Part shown: piece by piece, positions 13,301 to 26,340 of the stretch
How positions within the stretch are numbered: the first letter of the stretch is position 1
Layout: each line of letters begins with the position of its first letter
Assembly: GCF_030463565.1 (NCBI RefSeq)
Contig: NC_134643.1
Span: 178,046,491-178,110,490 of the forward strand
Reading direction: 5' to 3'
Source of the DNA: Pelecanus crispus
Taxonomy: Eukaryota; Chordata; Aves; Pelecaniformes; Pelecanidae
Length of the DNA: 64,000 bases
The notes under the pieces: generated by a model
Told to the model about the DNA's origin: nothing
Databases searched by the model: none
The model's input: only the letters and a program-made list of their open reading frames with translations
Translations under genes and position numbers: made by a program

Positions 13301-16300
13301 ATTCAATATATTATAAAATAAAGTACTAATTTATGTTTGGGTTAGTCAATATTTTTTTTTTTCATTAGATTTATAGGAACATAATTGTCATTTGAATTTT
13401 CCATCCCTTCTTCCAGAAGACCTGGAAACAGTAAATAGATTCAAAAGGAAGGACACACTCAAGTGTAATTTTCCTAGGAAACAGGCTGATCCTTTCACTG
13501 CACATTTTTCCACTGTGGGTGTTTAAAGGATCATCACCCCGCAGTGACTGCTGAAGAATGTGTGTTCTTTACCAGAACTAAACATAGGAGACAGTTGTAC
13601 CAACCAAAAAACTAGAAGTGTGTGACGCAATGCTGTACAATACTGCTAAAACTGTTTTTCTTATTAAAGCAATCTGGGGATTTATGAACATTGAAGTACT
13701 TAGGTGCAAGTTATCCCCTTGATATTTTGATGGTTCATTAAAGCCAAAAGAAGTTGTGCACTTGAAGGAGTGAAATCTGGGCAGTGGTTGTTTTTCCATC
13801 TTTGAACATATAACATGAGGATTTATTTTACATATTTGAAGCCTGAAAGTTGTTAGTTCTTCAACTAGTTTTTAGACATAACCTGCTTGAAAATCCAGTG
13901 CTGTAGAAAAAGAGGGTAAAGGAATATAAGAAAACCAAGTCATGTCATTCATGTTGCTATTTTTGTCACAACCGTTTGCTGGTGATAACCTAAGTCTTTC
14001 CGTGTGCATAAATTATGTACAAATGGGTGATGGGAGGAGCATTTGTGGGCACTTACTGAGCAGCCAGAGGAGGAAAAGCCAATACAGTGCTCGCAGGGAG
14101 TGATCCAGCTGGCAGCTGGCACGTCTCCTAGCCATCAAGTTTCCTCTGGCATTAAGGAAGAACTCTTTGCCCTGTACTTGTTCAGTGACTCAGGCCAACA
14201 TCTTTTTAAAAATAGGTCTATAATTAGGTCCTAAATCCATACCTTCAGCTTAAGCAAATGGACTTTCTGAATTGTCAAGCATCTGGAAATTTCCACATCA
14301 GCTGGCTGGTCTATATTAGGACATCAAACGTATCAAGGACTGTTCTCTGGCACTAAAGGCAATTGGCAGGGAGCAGCCCCCACCTCCATACCTGTGTGAC
14401 TGGGCTCTCCAGGACAGGGTGGCCTGGCCTAAATTGCTTATTGGGAACAGGCTCTTACCCATGCTATTACCCAAACCATGCCTGGGAACTGTTGGAAAGC
14501 TGGGCAAAGCCCAGACTTCTCCAAGCGATTGTACTTGCAGTTCAATGACATAAAGCATAAAATTACAGTCCCTGAGGATTCTCCCCAGGCTTTTTAAATT
14601 GCTAGCACAGGCATGGCTAGGAAGCACTCCTAGGTGCTCAGGATTTCTAAAAACAAGACCTCTTGGGTTTTTTTCTTTTACTCTTTTACTGTTCACGTTT
14701 GGAAAAGATTAGCCTAAGCCACTTTGTTTCTTTACTAATATTGGTGAGAAAAGACCTTCCATTATGTCTTTCCCACAAGACTAGGATGTTCTTTCCAGCT
14801 TTTCACCACCTCACTTTCTTAGATATGGGTTTACACATTAACCTGTGAAAGTTAGATGTAGACTGGTGCAGTACTTTTAAGATTCAGTCCTGTTCTTTGT
14901 AGTGTACTTTTTAGGCAGCCAGACTGTGATCCTCTTGCTTGTATTAAACAATATCTTACTCTGAGTAGTCCACTGACATCAATGTGATTGCTTCTGGTGG
15001 AAATAAGTAACAGTGGTGAAAAAACACTGGTATACGTTGTTCCTGGGAGTCATTCTCCATCTTATATTCCATGGGTTTATGACTTTCTCTGGTCTCTGTC
15101 ACAGAGCAGTTGAAACTTGGAGCCTTTCACAATGTAGTAAATCAGTAACAGAAAGGAAAAATAGATCACAATGCTGGTTTAAAAGTTAAAAATTGGAGAT
15201 GTCCGTGGTAAGACTGAAGCTATATAAAAAGGAAGAAAGATCAGTCAGCCAAGTATTTGCATGTCTTCACGCCCATTTAAGCTTTCTAGTGAGAATAAAC
15301 ATACAGTTATTTGGTTTGAAAGGCAAAACATCATGAACTTTCCAAAGACAACTCTTACAAAGTTGCCTTTGTTAATTGCTTGGTTTCACTGGTAAGCAGA
15401 AATATATCTGTTGTTTCTCAATTATCTTCAGCCAATGACCAGCATGAGTGGGTGGCATGAGATGTACTGATGGGGGCCATGTCATGTGAGGACAGAAGGA
15501 CTAGTCAAAAGAGAACTGCTATCAGGATTATATGAAAGGAAACTTAGGGACAGGAAAATTCCTAGATTTAAGTGGCATTGAAGAGTTGGGTCAGAGTCTA
15601 ATCACATGTTTTAAGAAAACAACACTCTTTCAGACCTCAGATTCTTTTGAGATTGCTTCTTTTTAGTATTTAGAAAGTCTGAGAAAGAAAACAGCTGTCT
15701 ACCTATATTTAAATGTACCATGGTCCAGTAAGCCACAGAAAGTGGCAATGAGGACGTGTAAAATTCTCCCATAACTGACAATTATAATCTGAAAATTGAC
15801 TCAAACGGAGTTCTATCAATTTAATTTAAAATTTAATTAAAAAGTTTTCTTATCTTCCATTTGGATGAAGACCACAAAAGTTCATAAAAGGAGCTCCTAT
15901 TCCTCCTGATTTGCTATTAAATAAAACAAGTCTATTTTGTCAGAGCTGTCTGCTGCTTCTGGTATCAATTTAAGGAGGGAATTATCTACACATAAGATCC
16001 TGAAACTATATTTTTCAGTTCTAAAATACTGTAAAAGAGAGCAGACAAATGGCAACAAAAGCTAAGATTAAGGCATCAGTTTCCTCTGTAAGTAAGTAAA
16101 AAGACACTGCTCCCTACTGAGAGTGCAGCAAGCCTTAGGAACCCTCAGACAAAGGAAAAAAAAATCGAACCAGGACTTTGAGAAGAAGCTTTTAAGCATC
16201 TGGCACAATTATTAGCATGGCTGCCCATTGTGCTTACATCTCCAGTTGAGTTGCCTCAATACATCAGCTGTGCAAACACAGACAGGAAAAGGAGCTGGAA

Positions 16301-16345
16301 AATATTTAGTATATTTTTCTCTGTTCTTCAGAGAGGCTTTTGGTC
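13301..16345. other. Intergenic, nothing recognised
   Basis: AT-rich, with a modestly GC-richer patch at about 14,340-14,600. The patch contains overlapping open frames on both strands without a recognisable domain. No gene is supported. Confidence 0.5.
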
Positions 16346-16371
16346 TTTTTTTTTTTTTTTTTTTTTTTTTT
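16346..16371 (+). repeat. Poly-T run (26 T)
   Basis: Uninterrupted homopolymer of 26 T. It has no adjacent retroelement tail that I recognise. Confidence 0.9.
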
Positions 16372-19300
16372 CCTGTGAGATGACATGCAGGGTAAAATCC
16401 ATCCTTTTGTTATGCCAGTGAAGTAAGCAGAACTGAACCAGAAATTATTTTTCCCAAAGCATGTAAATGTCTAGTGTTTACACCAAAAACTTCCTTACAG
16501 ACTGTACTAGGTCAATCAGACTAATGAGGATATTTCATGTATATAAGAACTACTGAAATCTTGATTCTCATTTTTTCATCTAGAAGTTTTCATGTTCAGG
16601 CTGTGCAAAGTGCTGCACATTGATTTTGAGACTCCAAATGCCATTTGAAACCCTGTAATATTCAAAATGCTTGTGTGACATCAGGAACATAATTGCAAAA
16701 GGAGTAACACCTGGCAAAGTAGAGAGGCATTACAAATAGGTGCATAGAATGGTTACATGTTCTAATATACCCACAATATTAATTTTCTTAGGGTTTTTTC
16801 ATTTGGGCAATGTCAAAAAAACAAAATTGGAACATTGTAATGGAAATGATAAGTAACAATCACAGCCATTATCAAAAGACTGTTTTTTTCTAAAAAATGA
16901 AACAAGCAACAGTCTAGTAGGATTTTTTTATTAATCATAGCCATAAAAAAAATCTGACTAGGTGTTCCAACTTACTGTCTAGTGAGCTTTTCCATCTAAA
17001 TCAGGAATGAAATCTGTGTTTCTAAACATCCTTCCTTTCTCAAATAGTCATAGGACTTGAAGTGATAGTGTCCTGATCAACAGTCACTTTCCATTTTAAC
17101 ATAGCATATATTTTGCAGGGGAGAGATAAGCAACTGAATGGGAGTAATTGCTTCCATATTTGAGCAATGTCTGCTTTAATAAATAAGGACATGAATATGA
17201 GTTTTACCCATCAGGCTTTTAATGCAAAATATAGAAGGCTTGTATGAGAGCACATTTTAATACCATTTATTTTAATTTTTGCCATTCAAGTAGGTGATTG
17301 TTCCCTATATATCCACAAAAGTACTGACTGGTTAATTTAGTGGAAAGAAAAGCTGAAGAGTTCCATATCTAGAGATAGCACAAATTAATCCCTGGACTGA
17401 GTTCAGTAAAAATCATGAATAAAGACAACAGAAGACTGAGCATATAGTATTTGCTGTAAATCCTGACAGTTTTTTCTCTGAATGTCTACTGGAAATACAG
17501 TTATTTAACCTACGACAGTTGTAAGAAAAATGTAAAGGAGGAAGAGAAGTCTTTCAATCCTAAATGGGTAACTGTCACAATACCAACATGAAAGAAAGTA
17601 AACCTAGGCTAGCAAGATCTGTCCTAGGCCACGCATGGTCAAGAGTCAATATTTGAAAGAAAAATTCTGGAGACATAATGGCAATTAATTTTGCTGAGTG
17701 ATAAATATGGCTCCTGCAAAGAAAATGTGACTCTTCGCAGCGATCTTCAGGCAAACTATAGCACATTAGTACAGAAAGACTCCTGTGTATGGCAGATGCT
17801 CCAATGAAGACCTTGCAACAGTGATAGCATTAAAGTGGCCCAGTAACAATAATAAAAAAGATCATTTTGAACAGTGTTTGCTTTCTACAACAGATCTATG
17901 ACATAATATAGGGGAAGATCTTCTGACATGTAATAAACTGTGGGTATCGAGTGAAGCAGGTAGGAGGGAAATTTGTAAAATATAGCTCAAATATTCTTTC
18001 AGGTAATTCTTGATCAAGACTTATCCTGCATATGTTTTCCCAAGTGTGAAATTTACATGAGAACAGTACATTTTATGTCATTTCTATTGAGATGTCTGAC
18101 ATATAAAAACATATATAAGTGTTTTCAAGACTGAAGACCAAAAACTAGGACAATTTGACTTTTGAAGGAGAGCATTTACACAAAGTGAAAAAGGAAAGCA
18201 ACATTATTTGGATGGGTATCTGAGACATAATTTTATCTACACAGCTGTTAAAGACTTGCGGGGGGGGGCAGTATGTTTACACTTGTGTTTTAAAACAATT
18301 CTTTCCTAGCTTTATCCTTCTGTTGCTTTTCTTCATCATAAAAAGAATGGGTCCAAGCAAACAACTCCTGTCCCTTCCAGTGTAATCCAGGATAAAATAC
18401 ACTCTTATTCTAGAGACATACACATGTGAGTCCGAGTAGCATCCTAACCCTAAGGAGAGCTGAACACGTCTTGAAAGATGCTGAGGGTTCTCAGTTCCCA
18501 TTGGCAGTTGAACTGTGTATGTAACTAGTGTTTGAAGCAATGCAAGTTCTCAAACTAGCTAAATCTGAGACACATAGTAAGACTGGTTGTATTCTTGAAG
18601 TTGAGCACCCAGTTAATTTCTATGAATTCACAGGAGTCACATCTTTTCATCCAAAATTTTTCATTTAATCTATATTATATATACCAACAAACATGTTATT
18701 TCAGTGGATATGATTTTTTACCAATCTTGTTATTTAGGAGGTATTTTCCTTGTAATAGGTTAGCAAAATAGATGCAACTCAGTCTTTAAAAGTTAGAGTT
18801 TTCTGTAATAGTCTAGTACAAAATTAATCTGTCGATATGTACAAAGTCTACAGTTTGCAATAATTATGGAAACAAAATGTACATGTCTATGGATGAGATG
18901 CCAAAAATAAAAGAATGGTAATCAGTCCTTATTTCTGTGCTCAGATATCTTAACTTTGCACCCTGTTGTGAATTAGCAATGCAAACAAGCTTCAAAAGGA
19001 AATACACATTCCCAAGGCTCAATCACAGATGTGCCTTAGGGTGCTAATGTTTGAAGACAAAATACACCATGTAGAAGCAAGAGTTGTGTCAGGAACACCT
19101 ACGCTTTCAAATGCGGTATCACATTCTTGCTTTGAATTAGTATGAGCAAAGATGTTACTTGAGTCACAAAGGAAAAGGGTACTAACATGCAAAGTGATAG
19201 AAGAAAAGCAACATACAGTGTCTTGGTATAATGAATATACATGAAAAACAAGCCAAAGGTCATAAAGCACAGAACACCAAGGCGTGAAAAAACATGTTTA

Positions 19301-20484
19301 TAATTAAGCTAAAGACGTAGTTTTGAAAAGTCTAGAAATCAGAGTGGTATTGACACACCATGGGATTTGTGGACTATTTGTAATAAAAATAGCCAAGAAC
19401 AGCAAGGGTGCTTCTAGCAAACTTAACTTTGGGATATTTTTCTCCTGTATAGGAAGGAGATCCACACATTGAAATGGATGAAAACTACTGAACTTTTTCA
19501 CGCATATAACCTGAATAGAGTATTCAAAGGAAAAATCAACAGTATTATCCCTATGATAATTTGTTGGTGTACTTCATTGTATTGTTTGTTGCCAACGTGT
19601 TATTAGTAACATAAATAAACATGGCAATGTTTCTTTATGTCTATATATACAGCTACGAAATGTATGTATAAACAGATTATGTCAGAGTTACTGTTACACT
19701 GGTAAAAGGGGCAAGATGCTGTGGTAGCATGAATGTTATTTCTGGAGCCTATTTACAAATTACATGAAAAAAGGTGTTTTTAAACAATTCAATTTAAAAA
19801 TCAGAATGTGTCCCTTTGCCACAAATCAAAGTCCCAGCAGAAGCACCCAAATGAGCTATTTATAATTTTGCTGGCATCAAGACAAGCTTAGTAGCAGCTG
19901 GAGCATTTCCTGAGGAACAGGGAGAGCTGGCCCTGCAGTTTGTTCGGGAAGAAGCCACGGCTCCATCACTGGAAAAGAGGGCACAGGGCACAGCCCCGTG
20001 CAAGGCCTGAGGGGCCAGAGAGAGATCAGGCAAGAAAACAGAGAGAATGAACAGAGAGATGGAAAAATCCATACTCTGCACATTTTTTAGTTTGGTATCA
20101 ATGAGGTTTTGGATTAAAAAAATAGACTGTGGGGAATACGGTCCAGATTTCAGATACCTTTCTTTTGGGGGAAGTGTTGTAACTGCTATGATGCTGTGCA
20201 GAAATAACTTCTTCCTTTCCCTCCCTGGTATCCAACTGGGCCCTTCAGGGAGCACAGATACCCAGGATGGGAGCCACCTTACCTAATTTTGGACACTGAA
20301 CATGTTGTTAATTAGAGCTGAGTTAGCTGTCTGGACTGTCTTCATAGTGAAGAAACAGGCAGTTGTACGGGACTGTTCCTCTCAGTTAAAATAAATACTC
20401 ATAATAAATAGGTCAAATTAATCACATCCTAGAAATGCTGGTAATCGTAAGGGGAGCCCAAGGTGACTAACAGAGACGTAGATC
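16372..20484. other. Intergenic, nothing recognised
   Basis: AT-rich sequence without recognisable genes. A short G9 run lies at about 18,260-18,268. The segment 19,860-20,280 is slightly GC-richer and open in several frames, but shows no domain or splice pattern. Confidence 0.5.
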
Positions 20485-20952
20485 ATAAACACACAAGATA
20501 ATTCAGGCTGCAAGGGACCTCAGTAAGTCTCCAGTCCAAACTCCTGCTCACTGAGGTCATACCAGGTTGCTCAGGGTTGTGTCCGGTCAAGTCTTGACCA
20601 CCACCTAGCATGGAGATGGCACAACCTCTCTGGGCCTGCTCCTTCACCCAGCTGTCCTCATGGGGAAAAAATTCTTCTTTATATCCAGTCTGTTTCAGTT
20701 TGTGCCTGTTGTCCCTCCTCATTGCACCATGCACTGCTGTAAAGAGCATGGCTCCATCTCCTTGCTGACCCCCCTGCAGGCACTGGGTGATGCTGCTAGG
20801 TGTCCCTGAAGCCGTCACTTCTCCAGGCTGAACAAGCCCTGGTCCCTCAACTTCTCCTCACAGGCCAAGTGCTTCAGCCCCAACCACCCTGGTGGCCCTC
20901 CACTGAACTTACCCCAGTTTCCTGGGGTAGTCCAAAACTGGATGCATTATTT
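20485..20952 (-). mobile_element. Older CR1 LINE, 3' half (interrupted copy)
   Basis: Minus-oriented CR1 of an older, more diverged type, from the 3' tail (attcaggctgcaagggacctc) through 'ggttgctcagggttgtgtccggtcaag' and 'tctccaggctgaacaagccctggt'. It breaks off after 'ccaaaactggatgcattattt', where a younger CR1 tail begins. Its continuation is found at about 22,213, so this is one element split by an insertion. Confidence 0.8.
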
Positions 20953-22212
20953 ATAGAATCATAGAATGGTTTGGTTTGGAAGGGACTTTTAAAGGTCATC
21001 TAGTCCAACCCCCCCGCCATGGGCAGGGACAGCTTCCACTAGATCAGGTTGCTCAAAGCCCCATCCAACCTGGCCTTGAACACTTCCAGGGAGGGGGCAT
21101 CCACAACTTCTCTGGGCAACCTGTTCCAGTGCCTCTCCACCCCCATGGTAAAAAATATGTTCCGTCTCTCCAATCTTCATCTACCCTCTTTCAGTTTAAA
21201 ACTATTACGCCTTGTCCTGTCACTCCAGGCCTTGGTAAAAAGTCTCTCTCCATCCTTCTTATAAGCCACATTAAGTATTGAAAAGCCCCAGTGAGGTCTC
21301 TGTGGAGCCTTCTCTTCTCCAGGCTGAATAACCCCAACTCTCTCAGCCTTTCTTCATAGGAGGGGTGTTCCAGCCCTCTGATAATTTTCGTGGCCCTCCT
21401 CTGGACTCACTCTTACAGGTCTATGTCTTTCTTGTACTGGGTACTCTAGAGCTGGATGCAGTACTCCAGGTGGAGTCTCATGAGAGTGGAGTAGAGAGGG
21501 AGAACCACCTCCCTCAACCTGCTGGCCACGCTTCTTTTTATGCAGCGCAGAATATGGTTGGCTTTCTGTGTGCACATTGCTGACTTATGTCCAATTTTTC
21601 ATCCACCAGTATTCCCAAGTTCTCTGCAGGGCTGCTCTCGATACATTCACCACCCAGTCTACACTGATGCTGGTGATTGCCCTGACCCAGGTGCAGGACC
21701 TTGCACTTGTTGAACTTCATGAGATTCACATTTTTCTCAAGCGTGTCAAGGTCCCTCTGGATGGCATCACTTCCCTCAAGTGTATCAACTGCACCATTCA
21801 GCTTGGTGTCCTCTACAAACTTGCTGAGGGTGCACTCAATCACCCTATGTCATTAATAAAGATATTGAACAGTACCGGTCCCAATACGGACCCCTGAGGG
21901 ACACCCCTTGTTGCTGATCTCCATTTGGATGTTGAGCCATTGACTGCAACTCTTTGTATGTGACCATCCAGCCAGTTTCTTATCCATCAGGTAGTCTATC
22001 CATCAAACCCATGTCTCTCCAATTTAGCAACAAGGATGATGTGTGGAACTGTGTAAAAGGCCTTACAGAAGTCCAGGTAGATGACAACAGTTGATCTTCC
22101 CTTATGTAGCAATGCAGTCCCTCCATAATAGAAGGCCGCCAGATTAGTAAGGCATGATTTGCCATTCATGAAGCCATATTGGCTTTCTCTAATCACCTCC
22201 CTGTCATCCTGT
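20953..22212 (-). mobile_element. Younger CR1 LINE nested in an older CR1
   Basis: Minus-oriented CR1 starting with the intact 3' tail 'atagaatcatagaatggtttggtttggaaggg' and extending into RT. On the minus strand, [21 protein letters not shown] (motif A region, about 22,000-22,090) and [17 protein letters not shown] (about 21,770-21,820) can be read. The catalytic FADD is degraded to FVED, and the frame is broken in several places. It is 5' truncated in RT. Confidence 0.85.
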
Positions 22213-23350
22213 CATTTAGATGTGGTCTAACAAGTGGTAAGTAAAGCAGGGGGTAATCACTCCCCTTGACCTGCTGGGCTCCTGTTAACGCTGCCCTGGA
22301 TGCTGCTGGCTGTCTGATGCCAGGATGCACAGCTTGCTGTCCCCCAATGGCCTTCGCCCTACAACTGCTGCTCCCCAGGCCATCAGTCTCCAGCCTGTAT
22401 CACTGCCAGGGGGTCTTCCTTTCCAGTGGCAGGATTTTGCATTTGTTCTTGTTGAGTTTCATGAAGTTCCTGTCAGCCCATATTTTCCAGCCTGTCTAGG
22501 TCCCTCTGGATGGCAGCCCTGCCTTCCAGCTTATCTGCCAACTTTCTGGGAGTGCACTGCATCACCTCCTCTAGGTCACTGATAAAGATGTTAAACAGGA
22601 TGGGTCACAGTATAGATCCTGATCTATACCAGCCTCCAAGCAGAACTGCCCTCTGAGCCCTGTCATTCAACCAGTTCTTTACTCATTTGGCTGCTCACCT
22701 CTCTGGATCTTAGTGTCCTAACATGGATACAAGAACATTATGGGAGACAGCATCAAAGCCTTCCTAAAGTCAAGGTGTCATCCTGTGCTCTTCCGTCATT
22801 CATAAGTCCAGCCACCTTATCACAGAAAGCAGTCAGGTGGGTCACACGTGACTCAGCCATGGTAAATGCATGGTGACTGTTCCAAATACCTTCTCCACCT
22901 TCGTGTGCCCAGAAGTATGTTCCCAGAGGATGCATTCCATGATTTTCCCAGGGACTGAAGTGAGGCTGACTGGCCTATAGCTGCCCAGATCATCCTTTCA
23001 GACTTTTCTGAAGATGGATGCAACATTTTCTTTCCTCCAGTCACCAGGGATCTTCTTTGATCTCCATGAATTCTTAAAGAAGATAGAAAGCAGCCTTGCA
23101 AGGACATCAGCCAGCTCTCTCAGCACTCCCTGATACAGCCCTGTAGGTCGCATGGACTTGCTTGGCATGAGTCCTCTGAAGTAATTCCTGACTCAATCCC
23201 CAACCACAGCCAATTGCTCTTCTCCTTGAACCCTGTCTCTAATGTACAAGGAGCCTCATGAGCTTATCCGTGTCTGCGGCCACCTAAATCACCCACTGCC
23301 CTCAGCAAGAGGCCCACATTTTCTTTTTTACAGTCCCACAGTTTTCTTGT
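22213..23350 (-). mobile_element. Older CR1 LINE, 5' half (continuation of the interrupted copy)
   Basis: Resumes exactly the CR1 text left at 20,952 (gatgtggtctaacaagtggtaagtaaagcaggggg) and runs through the RT-coding region. Recognisable blocks are 'tccctctggatggcagccctgccttcca', 'aggtcactgataaagatgttaaacagg', 'gtcattcaaccagttctttactca' and 'gactggcctatagctgcccagatcatcc'. It fades out near 23,300-23,350 in the endonuclease-RT linker. It is heavily decayed. Confidence 0.8.
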
Positions 23351-25961
23351 TGACCCTGTAGACTTAAAGCTAGGCATATTAAATCATAATTCTTGTTAAT
23401 GTCACATGCCTTTAGGTCAAAGGCAAGTTAGGAGTTAAGCATGGTAGGCAAAGTAGTAGTATTGTGGATGCCTACATTACTCCAGCTTTAGTTAACTAAG
23501 TATTTCATTATGAAGTGTCTTTGATTACTGAAGTACTAAAGAATTTTTTTTTTTTTAAAAAAGGTTTATTTAGGTGTCTAAAGTCTGTCTAAAGTGAAAA
23601 AACCCCATAGGTTCTGAACTCCAGTCTTGTGATGTGCTTAATGAGTACTATGTACTTAGGGCCTGATGTTCTTTCGGTCTGTTGTCCTGTAAAATACATG
23701 GTGCCAGTGCAAGCCCTGGTGTTTCTACATCTACAGAGTAGATATCCATGTACTTTCTTTAACTAAACCAAAACGGTTATTCTATCCATTCAACACATAG
23801 TGAGGAGAAGCAGTAGTGGATCCTTTCCTTACCATGAGAGGTGCGTAAGCTGGCAGTCCTTGTGGTGAGACACAAAATTGAGGGGGTTTTTGCATAATCT
23901 CATGAACTGTAAAGATGCCATGAGAGTGCCATGGGTGTAGGAGGTTATGCAAAGCACTGGTCAGTCATCCTTCTCGGAGGGGTCCAGAACCTGTTTACCT
24001 GCAGGACAGGAAGAGCTTAACTTTACTGATTTCAGCTGGGCTTAAAAATACATTTGAACTGAGCGTGTGCTGGAGCAGCTAGCTAAGTCTGGGATGAAGG
24101 ATGCATTATCAATGTATGGGAATTTCATTTTTCTACTCCATTTTGACCAGGAAAGTCTTAAAGGACTTAGAAATCTTCAGCACATTGAAGATATTCTAAT
24201 AAGCTGATCTGTGGCTTTAACAAATCTCTGCTTCTACTGTCTTTTTTTCCTTTTTTTCTACCTTTTTTCTGTTTGCACTTTACAGCCTTAATAACATGAA
24301 CTACCACATACAATGTATTTGTTCAGAGCCCATAGTCATTTGGGATCTCTAGACACTTTAAAATTATAACAGTGATCAATAATATATAATGTGTATGCAT
24401 TTAAAAAACTACTATCATTTATACTGCTTGTACTTTATGTTATAGTGTTGCAGTATCCTTAAAATCTATAAAATATTATGTCCAATTTATAGCACATGTA
24501 CGTACCAACCTCCATAGGCTACTTTGAGATGCAAGGTTAGTCTGTTACAGCTTTTATAGGTTATAAACCATTCCAAAATTAGCTTACTGTTTAACATCTG
24601 CAGGGCAGTACTAATGCACAAAACACACTATGAGATCCAGAAACATTCTGCATCATGGATACTATGCCAGCGTCTGTTCTCAGGTGTTCAATTTTAGCAT
24701 ATTATGTTAAAATGAAAAGTATGCAAATCTTTTACCTTTTGGAGAGCTTGGTTACACACAGTTATTAAACAAATCAGCTAGTTAATTTGCATTTAATTGA
24801 AAGTCCACTGTGTATGCTTAAAATAAAATGAGACTACAAAGCAATGTGGTTTTTCAAGGTAAAGCTGTGACCGCTTGACAGTTTGCTTCTCTTGCATGAT
24901 ACACAGTGATGGCTCTTGCACTGCTCAGGATCAGGTCACTTCAAAAATCACTGTAACATTTTCTCACAGAAATTTGGGGAAAAAGTCTGGGTGGAAGTAA
25001 CAACCTAGATGCTCTGCATTGCCCAGCGGTCAGTGTGTGCGGCAAGAAGGGGCTAAATGGTAGTGGGAAAAACAAGAGACTTGAGTGTTAAGTGGTGACA
25101 GGAAATGCCTCAATTCAAAAAGTGTTTCTGTTTAGGGTAGGACCTAAGCAACCATGTAAGTCTCTGTGTCTATGTCTATGTCTATGTCTGACCTGCTGGA
25201 GTCATGCTGTGGGGTCCTGAACCCCTGATAGAACAGACCTGGAGGCAGCTGTGGCCCTGTGGTTTCTGTCTAGCCTTGGTGCCTCTTTCTTTCCCTCAGA
25301 AACGAGGACCTATGAGTAGATACGGATTCCAGCATGTGCCTGTGTCTTGGAGCTGGCTGGGCAGCCACCCTGAGGAATGTGACAATATCCCTGGGTCTAA
25401 TAATGCAAACATTACTGTTGCAGTCACATGCTGCTCAAGTAGCAAAAATGCTTCACCCAGCCTGGTCAGAGCACAGAAACCCTCCAGTACTGCCACCAGT
25501 TCTGTGTCATGGGCACTTCCAGCTGGGAATACGCAATCGCGAGTCACTACCAGGCAGCCTGGACCATTCGTCAGCCAAGTGATGAATGGAAGGCTGGTCT
25601 TGCACAGAAAGTTCAGGTCTTCTTGTATAACTGACCAAGTTCTGCTCCTCATTTGAAAAATGGGGCTAATAATACTAGTATTTTCTGCTTAGCTTGTAAA
25701 CTTTTCCACAGCAATCTTTCAGTGTGCATTGGCATACTGACTGACAAAGTTCTCAGCATGAGCTGGAATTTGTAGGTATCTAAAAAATAGAAACAATCAA
25801 GGAGGAAAACAGCAACGTAGCATTTAGCCATGTTGCTGGCAACAGCGCTGTTCCAATACTTGAGATGAAACGTTGACTAATTAAAAAAAACCCTGCAATA
25901 TATCATTATTTTGGATGGCTGCAAGAATCCTTTCCTGATCCATTTGTCCGTCATGCCAGGA
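23351..25961. other. Intergenic, nothing recognised
   Basis: AT-rich except for about 25,200-25,660, which is GC-richer and open in three frames on both strands (up to 150 codons). Nothing in those frames matches a domain I know. A short (TCTATG)n microsatellite sits at about 25,168-25,190. Confidence 0.5.
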
Positions 25962-26140
25962 CCCTGACCTTGGACTTGTCTCATCTCTGTGGGCTTGCCT
26001 GGAGATCACTGGACGGTGTCTGACCCTGGTTGCTGTCCCAGACATGACCCCCACCCACTGATCTGACTGCCCTTGACCTCGGACCTGCCTCATCCACACG
26101 GACATGTCCAGCAACCTGGATTGCTGGCTGTCCCAGTCAC
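25962..26140. repeat. Two-copy imperfect tandem repeat, period about 108 bp
   Basis: The segment starting 'ccctgaccttggacttgtctcatc' (25,962) recurs, diverged, from 26,070 as 'cccttgacctcggacctgcctcatc'. Each copy runs to a 'ttgctgtcccag' or 'ggctgtcccag' motif. It lies in a GC-richer patch (about 25,920-26,340) unlike its surroundings. No known family was recognised. Confidence 0.5.
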
Positions 26141-26340
26141 CATCACCGGCTCTCCTCTTTTCTCCTTGTTTGGGTACCATGGGATTGCACCCTGTCAGGG
26201 GGTCGATGCCCTACCGGCCGCCCTATCCCTTGTGGAGCATCCCACGGTTGCTGCTTCCTGACAGAGCCTAGCTCTAAAGCAGTCAGCAAACACAGCTGTA
26301 CGTTGAGCACAGGAGATGCACGTGGGTACTTTTATTATAG

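Noticed and set aside
14316..14696. 126-codon minus-strand frame in a GC-richer patch
   Set aside because: No similarity recognised and overlapping frames on both strands; treated as chance.
25204..25656. 150-codon plus-strand open frame
   Set aside because: Several overlapping frames are open on both strands, and no domain, splice pattern or similarity is recognisable.
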